Source of the DNA: Pseudophaeobacter sp965641885
GTDB lineage: Bacteria > Pseudomonadota > Alphaproteobacteria > Rhodobacterales > Rhodobacteraceae
Reading direction: 5' to 3'
DNA: 64,000 nucleotides
Assembly (NCBI GenBank): GCA_965641885.1
Contig: OZ282574.1
Location: 1,240,001-1,304,000 of the forward strand
The position numbers and the translations under genes are program-made. A model generated the notes under the pieces. The model did not search any database. It was not told the DNA's origin and worked only from the letters and a program-made list of their open reading frames with translations. This document shows, piece after piece, positions 1 through 8,029 of the stretch. Position 1 is the first letter of the stretch, and every line of letters begins with the position of its first letter.

Positions 1-282
1 AAGGCCGCAGGATAACCGCTTTAACCCAAGCGGGGTCACTATTGTTTCGGGTGCCAGGGACCGAGGAGGAGTAGGGGAAGGTTTTGTTCTGCGCTGCAGG
101 TTTTGACGTTTCAGTTTTTGAAATCGGGGCTAAGCCTCTCTGAGGGCGAGATCGGGTTGTTTGCAGGCTGTGTTTGGGTCGTGCTGTAAAGAAAATGCCG
201 GAAGTTAATGAAATATTGGCCTCTTGAGATGCAATCTTTGGCAAGACTAGGTCCGAAACCCACAACCAAAGTGACGACTAAG

Positions 283-849
283 ATGATGAAACGAACCATT
301 GTAGGCGCTGTTCTGGCGATTGCGGCGAACACGGTTTCAGCCCAGGAACTGCCGGTAAGTGATCCGATTTCGGCAAAGATTTTCCTGGAATTGCGCAGTA
401 TTCAGCAGCTTGCGGGTGTTATTGACCCTCTGCTTACAGTGCCGGGAGAGGCCTTTCGTATTATCGAAGGTGACTTTATTGCCCTTGGCGCACTGAGGAT
501 ACGGTTGGTGGGCATTGATGCGCCAGAGGTTGCGCAGCGCTGCAACAGGTCTGATGGCGGGCTTTGGGAATGCGCCGCCAAGTCAGAAGACCGGGTGCGT
601 GAGATCCTGCGCTCGGCGGAACGGGTCGAGTGTTTTGGCAACGGCCGCGACCCCTATGGCTATTACATCGCGTCTTGTACGGCTGATGGAGAAGACGTCG
701 GGGCGCGTTTGGTAGAAGAGGGGCTAGCCTGGCCTGACGAAGAGCAGGGCTATTACCTACCAGAAGCCGCCAGAGCGCAGGCTGGTAGCCTTGGCATCTG
801 GCAGGCTGAGACTGAACGGCCTGCTGAGTGGCGCAAACACCATAACTAG
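283..849 (+). CDS. exported thermonuclease (SNase)-family protein
   Basis: Predicted secreted or periplasmic nuclease-like protein of 188 aa. The start at 283 (a second ATG follows at 286) is chosen because it begins directly with a basic, hydrophobic signal peptide ending near VSAQ; an upstream in-frame ATG at 208 would add 25 residues in front of the signal. Around residues 62-82 it has the SNase beta-barrel signature: EGD (usually DGD), then RIRLVGIDAPE. Family members cut single-stranded DNA or RNA with Ca2+. Four cysteines sit in the C-terminal half, which fits an exported protein. It appears to be a single gene; the next gene is convergent. The fold is well supported; the nuclease activity is inferred. 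Confidence 0.85.
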   Translation: MMKRTIVGAVLAIAANTVSAQELPVSDPISAKIFLELRSIQQLAGVIDPLLTVPGEAFRIIEGDFIALGALRIRLVGIDAPEVAQRCNRSDGGLWECAAKSEDRVREILRSAERVECFGNGRDPYGYYIASCTADGEDVGARLVEEGLAWPDEEQGYYLPEAARAQAGSLGIWQAETERPAEWRKHHN

Positions 850-1052
850 CACGGACCTGGGGCCAAGAAACAAGAACTGGGATCTGGCCTCATTTGCGGA
901 CAGATCCACAGGGCGTTGATTTTGTGTGCCCTGAATTCACACGCAGCAGTTTTGGTGTGCTTGCCGCAATGGCCTATTATTATCGTTGGAGCCGACACGG
1001 TGCAGCCAGTGCCGCGAAGCGGGATGTTGGACTACGTCTTTTTTCGCAAGCG

Positions 1053-1721
1053 CTAGATCGATTCTGGTTCTGCCAGCAGCCCAAGGGCGCTGCGGTCCAG
1101 TATCTGCACCCCGCCACGGCTTATTTCAATCAAGCCGCTGCGTTTCCAGTTCGACAGAGTTTTCGATACAGCCTCGCGCGTGGCGCCGACATATTCGGCC
1201 AGCTCGGCCTGAGACAGAGCCAGGCGCCCATTGCCGCTGTCCGGCACCAGATACAACAGTTTGCGGGCCAGGCGCACCGGCATTGGCAGGAAGACCTGCT
1301 CGTTTAACTGCAGGTTCATCCAGCGCATCCTTTGTCCGGCAAGGCGCAACAGATCTCCCGCGAGCTCTGGCTGTTGCTGGATCTGGGCCAGAATGTCGCG
1401 ATTGCGCAGACGTCGCAACCGGCTGGGCTCGGCTGCGGTGACCGTGGCTGTGCGCGGGCCGGGGTCAAACAGCACAATTTCGCCAAAGACAGCACCCGGC
1501 CGCATCAAATCCAGCGAGAGCTTGCGGCCTGACGCGGAGAGGATTGAGAACTCCAGCGCGCCCTCAACAATGGCATAAAAGGCGTCGCCAGTGTCGCCTT
1601 GCTCAAACAGCACCTCGCCATTGGAGAGGCGCACTTCACTGGCCTGGCTTTCGAGCATTTCACGCAGTGGCGCGGATGCTGCGGACAGGAAACCGGTTTT
1701 TGGCAGGCGGTCATATCGCAT
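1053..1721 (-). CDS. Crp/Fnr-family transcriptional regulator (CRP-like, no Fe-S cysteines)
   Basis: A 222-aa regulator with an N-terminal cyclic-nucleotide-binding-like beta roll (about residues 20-115; GEVLFEQGDTGDAFY, then FGEIVLF and PRTATVTA) and a C-terminal winged helix-turn-helix (about 160-205; LSQAELAEYVGATREAVSK). It has no cysteine anywhere, so it cannot be an FNR-type oxygen sensor carrying a [4Fe-4S] cluster. The PRTATVTA segment resembles the phosphate-binding loop of cAMP-binding members, but the ligand is unknown. It is not the obvious partner of the FNR-type box upstream of hemA in this window. It stands alone between convergent and co-oriented single genes. Confidence 0.9.
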   Translation of the reverse strand: MRYDRLPKTGFLSAASAPLREMLESQASEVRLSNGEVLFEQGDTGDAFYAIVEGALEFSILSASGRKLSLDLMRPGAVFGEIVLFDPGPRTATVTAAEPSRLRRLRNRDILAQIQQQPELAGDLLRLAGQRMRWMNLQLNEQVFLPMPVRLARKLLYLVPDSGNGRLALSQAELAEYVGATREAVSKTLSNWKRSGLIEISRGGVQILDRSALGLLAEPESI

Positions 1722-1910
1722 GATGTCACGGGTCTCCGTTATGATTTGCCACGTGGGGCTGCAGTGCTTTTACGACAGGCGAATGCCGACAGTTGGGGTT
1801 CTAGCAGAGCTTAGAGCGTTGTGAAACTGCGAGCTGTTCCAGTGACTTGTTTGGGGTGAGTTGTTTGCGACGAGCCACTGCGGCCGCCAGTCTAGAGGTC
1901 TACTGGAGGT

Positions 1911-2429
1911 CTACTGGGCGATGGCGATCAGGCCGAGTTGACGCGCCGTGGCCAGAGACAGGGTGCTGCTGTCCAGACCGGCCTCTTTTTGATAGCGGCG
2001 CAGGGCGATGCGGGTGTTGCGATCCATGCGCCCGGTGGCGGCGCCGTGATAGTATCCGCGTGCGGTGAGGGCGCGTTGCAGGGAGGCAAGGAAGTCGGGG
2101 GTGATTTGTTCCGGACAGGGGGTCTCGATCCAGGAGACGCGCCGGGGTTCCACGATATCCTGTCGGGTAACGGTGCGAAAAACGGCGGGCTGGATGATCC
2201 GGCCTGACTCTCCCAGAACCGCAGGCTGGACCATGATCTGATCGGTAACGGATGCGATGATGGCCGGGCTTGTGTTGCGGTGCCAGCAGGTGCCAGCGGG
2301 GGCACCGGGTGGAGCCTCTGGCTGGGCCTGCTCCGGCTGCGTTACCGGAGATGTCGGCGTGCAGGCTCCGAGGTGGGTCATTGTTGCCAGCGAGAGGGTC
2401 GAAACAAGGAGGTATATTGGTCTGATCAT
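1911..2429 (-). CDS. peptidoglycan-binding domain lipoprotein
   Basis: A 172-aa protein with a lipoprotein signal peptide: the lipobox is LGAC with the acceptor cysteine at residue 23. A Pro/Glu/Ala-rich linker follows. The C-terminal half (about 115-168) is a peptidoglycan-binding domain of the PG_binding_1 type (LQRALTARGYYHGAATGRMD, then TRIALRRYQKEAGL). The middle segment, with several TVTRQD-like repeats and two further cysteines, is not recognised. It is probably anchored in a membrane and touches the cell wall. No enzymatic domain is visible. Confidence 0.8.
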   Translation of the reverse strand: MIRPIYLLVSTLSLATMTHLGACTPTSPVTQPEQAQPEAPPGAPAGTCWHRNTSPAIIASVTDQIMVQPAVLGESGRIIQPAVFRTVTRQDIVEPRRVSWIETPCPEQITPDFLASLQRALTARGYYHGAATGRMDRNTRIALRRYQKEAGLDSSTLSLATARQLGLIAIAQ

Positions 2430-2841
2430 GCCTTTTGGTACTCGATCCCGCTGGGCGATTTGTCTGCTTCGCCGTTTGGCGTGAGACTAGACCAGATCCT
2501 GAAAGGGCGCAAAGGCCGGATCACCGCTGCGGCCCTGTCGGTGAGCAAGGGCGCGCGCATTGAGGGGCTATCTTTGTCCTTTCTGGCACTGAAAGGGGGC
2601 AGGGTCCGGCAGCTCTGGCGGTGTTTGAGCCGGGAGGTGATGAAACCGAGGGGGATTGTTGGGAGCTGAGTGATCTCTTTGTTTGGGCTGATTTCACGGA
2701 TTGCGCGGATGAATTTGGACAAAAGAAGAAAATTTGCCGCAGCAGTCCAGTCGCGACATGCTACGGCGCAAATTGGGCTGGTGCCGGCGCGGGGCCTTGG
2801 CTACACAGTTTAGCGAGTACCGAGAAGGGGAAAAACAGACT
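2430..2841. other. intergenic region, no gene recognised
   Basis: About 410 bases between the lipoprotein gene start and the ferredoxin start. Short open frames exist on both strands (for example 2426-2722 on the minus strand), but none has a ribosome binding site, recognisable domain or plausible composition. It must hold the promoter of the ferredoxin gene and that of the minus-strand lipoprotein gene. No strong hairpin or repeat was seen. Confidence 0.5.
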
Positions 2842-3165
2842 ATGGCAAAGATCACCTATGTCGAACACAATGGCACCGAGCATGTTGTGGAAGTGGCCAA
2901 TGGCCTTACCGTGATGGAAGGCGCCCGCGACAATAACATTCCGGGCATTGAGGCAGATTGCGGCGGGGCATGCGCCTGTTCGACCTGTCATGTCTATATT
3001 CATCCAGACTGGGTAGAGAAACTCCCGGCCAAGGACGATATGGAAGAAGACATGTTGGATTTTGCCTTTGAACCTGATCCGGTCCGCTCTCGTCTGACCT
3101 GTCAGGTGAAGGTGACTGATGACCTGGAAGGGTTGATCGTTCAGATGCCAGAAAAGCAGATCTGA
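2842..3165 (+). CDS. 2Fe-2S ferredoxin, adrenodoxin/putidaredoxin type
   Basis: A small electron carrier of 107 aa, cytoplasmic. The cluster ligands are Cys40, Cys46, Cys49 (C-x5-C-x2-C) and Cys87, the vertebrate/ISC-type ferredoxin pattern; an extra cysteine is at position 44. The start at 2842 is chosen because family homology begins at MAKITYVEHNG; an upstream ATG at 2734 would add 36 unrelated residues. Ferredoxins of this type serve Fe-S assembly, cytochromes P450 or Rieske oxygenases; the partner cannot be told here. Its stop overlaps the start of the next gene by one base (TGATG), which suggests translational coupling. Confidence 0.93.
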   Translation: MAKITYVEHNGTEHVVEVANGLTVMEGARDNNIPGIEADCGGACACSTCHVYIHPDWVEKLPAKDDMEEDMLDFAFEPDPVRSRLTCQVKVTDDLEGLIVQMPEKQI

Positions 3166-3992
3166 TGACAAGGCGGGTCATAGCGCGGCGTCTTATGTCG
3201 CGCTTGTGGTCCCGTTTTGCGCGCCGCGCGGGGCGAGGGCAGTGCCTGTGGCTCGTGCTGAGTGTCGCAGCTGCCCCGCTGGTAGCCGAGGGTATGGGGC
3301 CGGATGATATCGGTCATTGGAGCCCTGGTTGGACGGATGAACTCCTTGGTGCGGAATTTACGCATCCTACAACACGGTATGCCCATGGTGTTTTGGGCGA
3401 CGCGATTGAGTGGTCCGGGCTTTCGCTCCGCTTTGTTGGCGAGGGCGGCGCGCCTTGGGGGGTGGAAATTCCACTTCCTGCTGACCATGTGTTTGAAGAC
3501 CTGAAACCACGACTGATCGATCTCAACCTGGACGGTCGCCTTAATGCGGTCATGGTGGTCGAGACGGATATGGCGCTCGGTGCGGCCCTGGCGCTGTATG
3601 GTGCCGATGGAAAAATCGCCGAGACGCCGCATATTGGGCGTAGCAATCGCTGGCTTGCCCCAATTGGGGCAGCGGACCTGGATGGTGACGGCCGTGTTGA
3701 GCTGGCCTATATAGACCGGCCACATCTGGCCAAGACCCTGCGAATTTGGCGCTTTGAAGCCCGTGACCTTAGAGAAGTGTCGTCGAAAACGGGACTTACG
3801 AACCATCGGATCGGTGATAATTTCATTACATCCGGGATTCGAACCTGTGCAAATGGTCCTGAAATGGTCACAGTCGACGCAAACTGGCAACGGTTGGTTG
3901 CATCGCGTCTGAGCAATGATCAGATTACCAGCCGTGACATCGGGGCCTTTTCTGGGCCTGCCAGTCTGCAGGCGGCACTGGCCTGCCGGTGA
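3165..3992 (+). CDS. exported FG-GAP/VCBS repeat protein
   Basis: A 275-aa protein with a basic N-terminus and a hydrophobic signal segment (about residues 27-42) ending near VAEG. Two Asp-rich beta-propeller motifs are visible: LIDLNLDGRLNAVMV and IGAADLDGDGRVELAYID, typical Ca2+-binding FG-GAP/VCBS blades. No enzymatic domain is recognised. It may bind a periplasmic or surface partner. The gene starts in the stop codon of the ferredoxin gene, so the two are probably co-translated, although a functional link between a cytoplasmic ferredoxin and an exported propeller protein is not obvious. Confidence 0.8.
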   Translation: MTRRVIARRLMSRLWSRFARRAGRGQCLWLVLSVAAAPLVAEGMGPDDIGHWSPGWTDELLGAEFTHPTTRYAHGVLGDAIEWSGLSLRFVGEGGAPWGVEIPLPADHVFEDLKPRLIDLNLDGRLNAVMVVETDMALGAALALYGADGKIAETPHIGRSNRWLAPIGAADLDGDGRVELAYIDRPHLAKTLRIWRFEARDLREVSSKTGLTNHRIGDNFITSGIRTCANGPEMVTVDANWQRLVASRLSNDQITSRDIGAFSGPASLQAALACR

Positions 3993-4041
3993 TTGCTGCC
4001 GATCCGGAATGTCTTTCCCCGAGGTTGCGTTAGCCGCTACC

Positions 4042-4097
4042 GCGCCGTGCCCCAGGCACGGCGCCCGGCCCAAGGGCGGCGGCATTCTTTGAATGCC
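4042..4097. repeat. multi-hairpin REP-like element or terminator region
   Basis: A perfect 10-bp inverted repeat (GCGCCGTGCC / GGCACGGCGC, positions 4042-4051 and 4055-4064, loop CCA) is followed by a second hairpin GGCATTC-TTT-GAATGCC at 4081-4097. There is no T-run after either stem. It lies between the convergent FG-GAP and GNAT genes, so it may end both transcripts or be a dispersed extragenic palindrome. Confidence 0.6.
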
Positions 4098-4152
4098 AGG
4101 CCGCGCGCGGGAGCCCCTCTCTTGCGGGTTAAGTCAGGCTTGCGGCGCTAAA

Positions 4153-4689
4153 TCAAACGCGTCGTTGTGGGGTCAGTGACGTTGGTCGCTCAAACCCTGA
4201 ATGTGCGGTCTCACCCGTTTTAACAAAGCCGAGCCAGGCAAAGGCCGCTTGATTTTCTACCGGCTCGACGCGCACTTGCAGCTCAAGACCTGCATAGCCC
4301 AGCTGCCGCGTCCGGTCACAGGTGTGCTCGATCAGGAGGCGTTACACCCCCGTCCCCCGTCTTGCCTCTGCAACGGCGAGCTTGCCGAGATACAGGCCGT
4401 CTGCGCGCGGGGTCTGAAAAACGCAGGCGGAAACTGGCGTGTCAAGGCACCAGATTTCGCCGGTCTGGCAGTGTTGGACCATAGCCTCCAATGTGAGCTG
4501 TCGCACGAAAGAGGGCGGATCAATCCGGGGTTCCATATAGCTGAAACTGTCCTGGATCAGCGTCCGGGCAGCATCAAGCGCGGCGATTTCGCTGGCGGCA
4601 AGACAGCGGGGGAATTTCATCTGGGGGGCAACAGCTGTCTGATGGTGGCGCATAGGCGTTTTTTGCTGCGGCGTGTGTCGGCTGATCAC
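4153..4689 (-). pseudogene. GNAT acetyltransferase gene broken by one in-frame stop
   Basis: Read on the minus strand from a GTG at 4689, the frame encodes 115 aa of a GNAT N-acetyltransferase up to the acetyl-CoA-binding motif (LYLGKLAVAEARRGTGV). A TAA at 4342-4344 then interrupts it. Beyond this stop the same frame continues for 62 codons with the expected GNAT C-terminus (RLLIEHTCDRTRQLGY, then AAFAWLGFVKTGET) to a TGA at 4153-4155. The total of 178 codons is a normal length. One C-to-T change (CAA to TAA) would explain the break. The start overlaps the stop of the upstream LuxR-type gene by 4 bases, so both were probably translationally coupled. A sequencing error or stop readthrough is possible. 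Confidence 0.85.
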
Positions 4690-5303
4690 GGACTGTTGCT
4701 ACGCACCACATGATCGCCGCCAATATCGCCCAGCGACGAAAAGAGGCTGGCGGTATTGTTTACCCCCATTTTTTTGAGCAATCTGGCGCGATGCACCTCA
4801 ACCGTGCGATAGCTGAGGTTCAGAGAGCGGGCGATCTCTTTGCTGGTCTGACCTTCTCCCAGCAAGGAATAAACCTCACGTTCGCGGCGAGTCAGGGGCA
4901 GATAGGGGCGCAGGCCAGAAAGATCGGCAAAGCTCCAGACGGCGCGGCCCAATGGCGCATCTGGTGTGAAGGTATGGCCCCGCACCCGGACCCAAAACAA
5001 ATCGCCGCATCTGCGTCGCATCACCCGCTCGTCCCAATAGGGATTGCCCTGGCTCAGGCTTTTGTCGCCGCGGGTGCGCAGGTTCTGGAACTCTTCCTGT
5101 GAGGGGTACAAAAAGGCAAAAAGCTGATCCAAAAGCGCGTCACGCTGATAGCCGAACATCTCACAAAAGCGCTGATTGCACTCTCGCAACACCCGGTTTT
5201 CGGTGACCACAATGCCCACAGGCGCAAAATCAAAGGCCAGCTTGGCCAGATCGCGTGCCTCATAGAGCTGGTCAAGCCTGTCAGAGCTGGGCTGTTGTTC
5301 CAT
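4686..5303 (-). CDS. PAS-domain LuxR-type transcriptional regulator
   Basis: A 205-aa regulator with a PAS sensor domain (about residues 20-130; APVGIVVTENRVLRECN, FCEMFGY, YWDERVMRRRCGDLFWV) and a C-terminal LuxR/NarL helix-turn-helix (about 142-195; LTRREREVYSLLGEGQTSKE). The start at 5303 has a good GGAGG ribosome binding site; an upstream in-frame start at 5381 lacks support. There is no phosphoacceptor receiver domain, so the signal is presumably sensed directly by PAS or by a partner protein. The gene runs into the disrupted GNAT gene through a 4-base overlap. Confidence 0.9.
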   Translation of the reverse strand: MEQQPSSDRLDQLYEARDLAKLAFDFAPVGIVVTENRVLRECNQRFCEMFGYQRDALLDQLFAFLYPSQEEFQNLRTRGDKSLSQGNPYWDERVMRRRCGDLFWVRVRGHTFTPDAPLGRAVWSFADLSGLRPYLPLTRREREVYSLLGEGQTSKEIARSLNLSYRTVEVHRARLLKKMGVNNTASLFSSLGDIGGDHVVRSNSP

Positions 5304-5401
5304 CAATCCTCCAAGAACTGCGCAGACTGTATCCCCTGCATGTCTCTGTGGAAACAGCTTTGGCAGCGCCTGCGGGCGCACAAACGTGGCGTTTTAAACC
5401 C

Positions 5402-6283
5402 TTAGCTCTGGTAGTAGCCCTCTGGGGCCAGCGGCGCTGGCGCCCTGATGCCCAAATGCGGGGCCAGCGAGATTTCAACCGTCCGGCACATGGCGTCCAG
5501 CGGCAGGCCATTCACCGTTTCACCAAAGGGATGGGCCAGCTCTTCGGTGACCTCGGCGAGGCCAAAAAATACATAGGCAACGATGGCCACAAAGACGGGC
5601 GTCATCCAGCCGGCATCATCAAGCAGCGCAAAGGGGATGAGCAGGCAATAGAGGTACGTGGTGCGAAACACCAATAGGGAATAGACATAGGGCAATGGCG
5701 TGGCCGCAATCCGTTCACAACCTGCCTGTGCCAGGGCGATTGCGGCAAACCGCTCTGCCAGTGCCTTGCGGGCAAAGCAATCAGGGGCAGCGAGAGCGGC
5801 CCTGGCACAGGCCGCATCAAGGGCCGCGCAGGGGGGATGCGGCTTTGCAGAGAAATCCTGCCCCGACCAGTCTTTTGCCGCAGAGCTGTCGGCAATCTTG
5901 CGCAGGTTGACCCGGTGCAGGTGTAAAAACGCCAGGGCCAGCCTTAGAATCTCATGTCGCGCGGTCTCATCGGACAGAAACATGGTGCAGTCTCGCGCCA
6001 GCGCACGCATATCCGCGACCAATTGCCCCCAAAGCCGGCGCCCTTCCCACCAGCGATCATAGGCGGCGTTATTGCGAAACCCGAGGAACAAAGAGAGGGC
6101 AACACCAAAGACCGCAAAGGGCGCTACATTGGTATGGGGCAGTGCAATGATAGTCGCGTCGACCCAGACAATCAACAGCGCCAGCAGGGAGACCGCCAGT
6201 ATCCGCAGCCCAACGCGCGGCAGGACCGAGCCCTGGGTGGCAAAGAGGAGTTCGTAAGGACCTGTTTTTTCGCGTATAATCAT
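5402..6283 (-). CDS. bestrophin-family (UPF0187) membrane channel
   Basis: A 293-aa membrane protein of the bacterial bestrophin family, which forms pentameric ion channels for anions or, in some bacterial members, cations. Visible features are the N-terminal REKTGPYELLF segment, two hydrophobic segments (about 24-45 and 52-70), the family motif GFRNNAAYDRWWEGRRLWG, and a second hydrophobic pair near 215-255 followed by PFGETVNGLPLDAMCRTVE. The first codons directly follow a region carrying 16 tandem TCAGG copies about 105 bases upstream, which could influence expression. No obvious operon partner. Confidence 0.9.
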   Translation of the reverse strand: MIIREKTGPYELLFATQGSVLPRVGLRILAVSLLALLIVWVDATIIALPHTNVAPFAVFGVALSLFLGFRNNAAYDRWWEGRRLWGQLVADMRALARDCTMFLSDETARHEILRLALAFLHLHRVNLRKIADSSAAKDWSGQDFSAKPHPPCAALDAACARAALAAPDCFARKALAERFAAIALAQAGCERIAATPLPYVYSLLVFRTTYLYCLLIPFALLDDAGWMTPVFVAIVAYVFFGLAEVTEELAHPFGETVNGLPLDAMCRTVEISLAPHLGIRAPAPLAPEGYYQS

Positions 6284-6388
6284 TGAAATTCTCTGCGCTC
6301 ATGAGGGGGGGCGTGGCAGTTGGGCCAATAAAAGCTCAAATTAAGCGCCGTGCCACTGTCAAAGGCGGCCAATCTGGGCTCATTTTCG

Positions 6389-6468
6389 TCAGGTCAGGTC
6401 AGGTCAGGTCAGGTCAGGTCAGGTCAGGTCAGGTCAGGTCAGGTCAGGTCAGGTCAGGTCAGGTCAGG
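6389..6468. repeat. simple-sequence repeat, 16 copies of TCAGG
   Basis: An uninterrupted 80-base tract of the 5-bp unit TCAGG (AGGTC in another phase; CCTGA on the minus strand). It lies between the 3' end of purD and the 5' end of the bestrophin gene, about 105-185 bases upstream of the latter's start, both on the minus strand. Such pentanucleotide tracts change length easily by slippage. Confidence 0.98.
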
Positions 6469-6566
6469 CGCAAGGCACCATGGCCAAGGCCGCAACCTGT
6501 CTATGCCAAAAGCCCGACGCGTCCGGGCTTTTGAGAGATTCAGTGCAGCAGCGCTGCTCCAGTACC

Positions 6567-7832
6567 CTAGTCCAGTGCGCGCCAGCCAATATCGCGCCGG
6601 AAGAAACCCGCAGGCCAGTCGATCTGATCCGCCATGGCATAGGCCCGGTCGCGGGCTTCTTTCAGGCTGTGGCCGCGCGCGGTCACGTTGAGAACACGGC
6701 CGCCGGTCGCGACGATTGCGCCATCAAGGCGCGCTGTGCCCGCATGAAACACCATGTTTGAGCTGTCCTCGGGGAGCGCCTCAAGACCCTTGATCTGGGT
6801 GCCTTTTTCATAGGCGCCGGGATAGCCATTGGCAGCCATGACAACCGTGATGGCATGATCATCGCCCCAGTTGACCTGAGCCTGTTGCAAACGGCCCTCG
6901 GCGGCGGCCTGCATCAGATCCAGCGCCTGGGCACCCAGACGCATCATCAGCACCTGACATTCAGGATCGCCAAAGCGCACATTGTATTCCACCAGGCGCG
7001 GCAGCCCGTCCTTGATCATCAGCCCCACATAGAGCACGCCCTGATAGGGCATGCCACGCTCCGCCATGATCCGCATTGTCGGCTTTACAATCTCTTCCAT
7101 GGCGCGGGCTTCGATTTCGGGGGTCAGAACCGGGGCCGGGGAATAGGCGCCCATGCCGCCGGTGTTGGGGCCGGTATCGCCTTCGCCCACACGTTTGTGA
7201 TCCTGCGCCGATCCAATCGACAGCACGTCTTCACCATCGACCAGCACAAAGAGCGAGGCCTCTTCGCCTTCCATGAACTCTTCAATCACCACCTCGGCAC
7301 CCGCGCCACCAAAGGCGCCGCCAAACATGTCGTCGATGGCGGCCAGCGCCTCATCTTCGCTCATGGCGATGATCACGCCTTTGCCAGCGGCCAGCCCGTC
7401 TGCCTTGACCACTGTGGGGGCACCGTGTTTGCGGATATGCGCCTTGGCGGCCTGCGCATCGGTGAAATGGCCATAGCCTGCGGTTGGGGCCTTTGCGGCG
7501 TCGCAGACCTCCTTGGTAAAGCTTTTTGAGGCCTCAAGGCGCGCGGCGGCCTCGGAGGGGCCAAAGACCAGCACGCCTGCATCCCGCAGCCGGTCCGCCA
7601 CGCCACTGGCCAATGGCGCCTCGGGGCCAATGATGACAAAACCAATGGCGTTCTCTTCAACAAACACCGTGACCGCGGCCCCATCCATGATGTCGAGGTT
7701 GGCGCATTCGGCGATCTGGGCGATACCGGCATTGCCAGGTGCCACGATGAGTTTGTCGCATTTTGGGTTTTGCATGACCGCCCAGGCCAGGGCATGTTCA
7801 CGCCCGCCGCTGCCGAGGATAAGGATATTCAT
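6567..7832 (-). CDS. purD: phosphoribosylamine-glycine ligase
   Basis: GAR synthetase, the second step of de novo purine synthesis: joins glycine to 5-phosphoribosylamine with ATP. 421 aa, normal length. The N-domain begins MNILILGSGGREHALAWA; the ATP-grasp region holds KADGLAAGKGV, VVIEEFMEGEEAS and TGGMGAYSPAPV; the C-domain has VEYNVRFGDPECQ. The start at 7832 has the ribosome binding site GGAGAAG; an upstream ATG at 7859 adds only nine non-conserved residues. It is divergent from xseA across about 200 bases. Confidence 0.98.
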   Translation of the reverse strand: MNILILGSGGREHALAWAVMQNPKCDKLIVAPGNAGIAQIAECANLDIMDGAAVTVFVEENAIGFVIIGPEAPLASGVADRLRDAGVLVFGPSEAAARLEASKSFTKEVCDAAKAPTAGYGHFTDAQAAKAHIRKHGAPTVVKADGLAAGKGVIIAMSEDEALAAIDDMFGGAFGGAGAEVVIEEFMEGEEASLFVLVDGEDVLSIGSAQDHKRVGEGDTGPNTGGMGAYSPAPVLTPEIEARAMEEIVKPTMRIMAERGMPYQGVLYVGLMIKDGLPRLVEYNVRFGDPECQVLMMRLGAQALDLMQAAAEGRLQQAQVNWGDDHAITVVMAANGYPGAYEKGTQIKGLEALPEDSSNMVFHAGTARLDGAIVATGGRVLNVTARGHSLKEARDRAYAMADQIDWPAGFFRRDIGWRALD

Positions 7833-8029
7833 CGCGTCTTCTCCGATCTGCTGATCCATTCCTGTCTGGTGAAGGAATGCGATCAGATGTGCCCATGAAC
7901 CCCGGGGCCGCGCGCCGGGGCTTGCCTTGCTTGCGGCGGGTTCTATGCTGCGCGAGCCCGCAAAACAAGAACCAGAAGAGAAAGCGCGCCCTGAAAACCA
8001 TCCTCAGGCGCCGCAGGAGAGCAGATCCC

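Noticed and set aside
2426..2722. 98-aa minus-strand open frame upstream of the lipoprotein gene
   Set aside because: No ribosome binding site, no domain, biased composition, and it overlaps the start of the lipoprotein gene.
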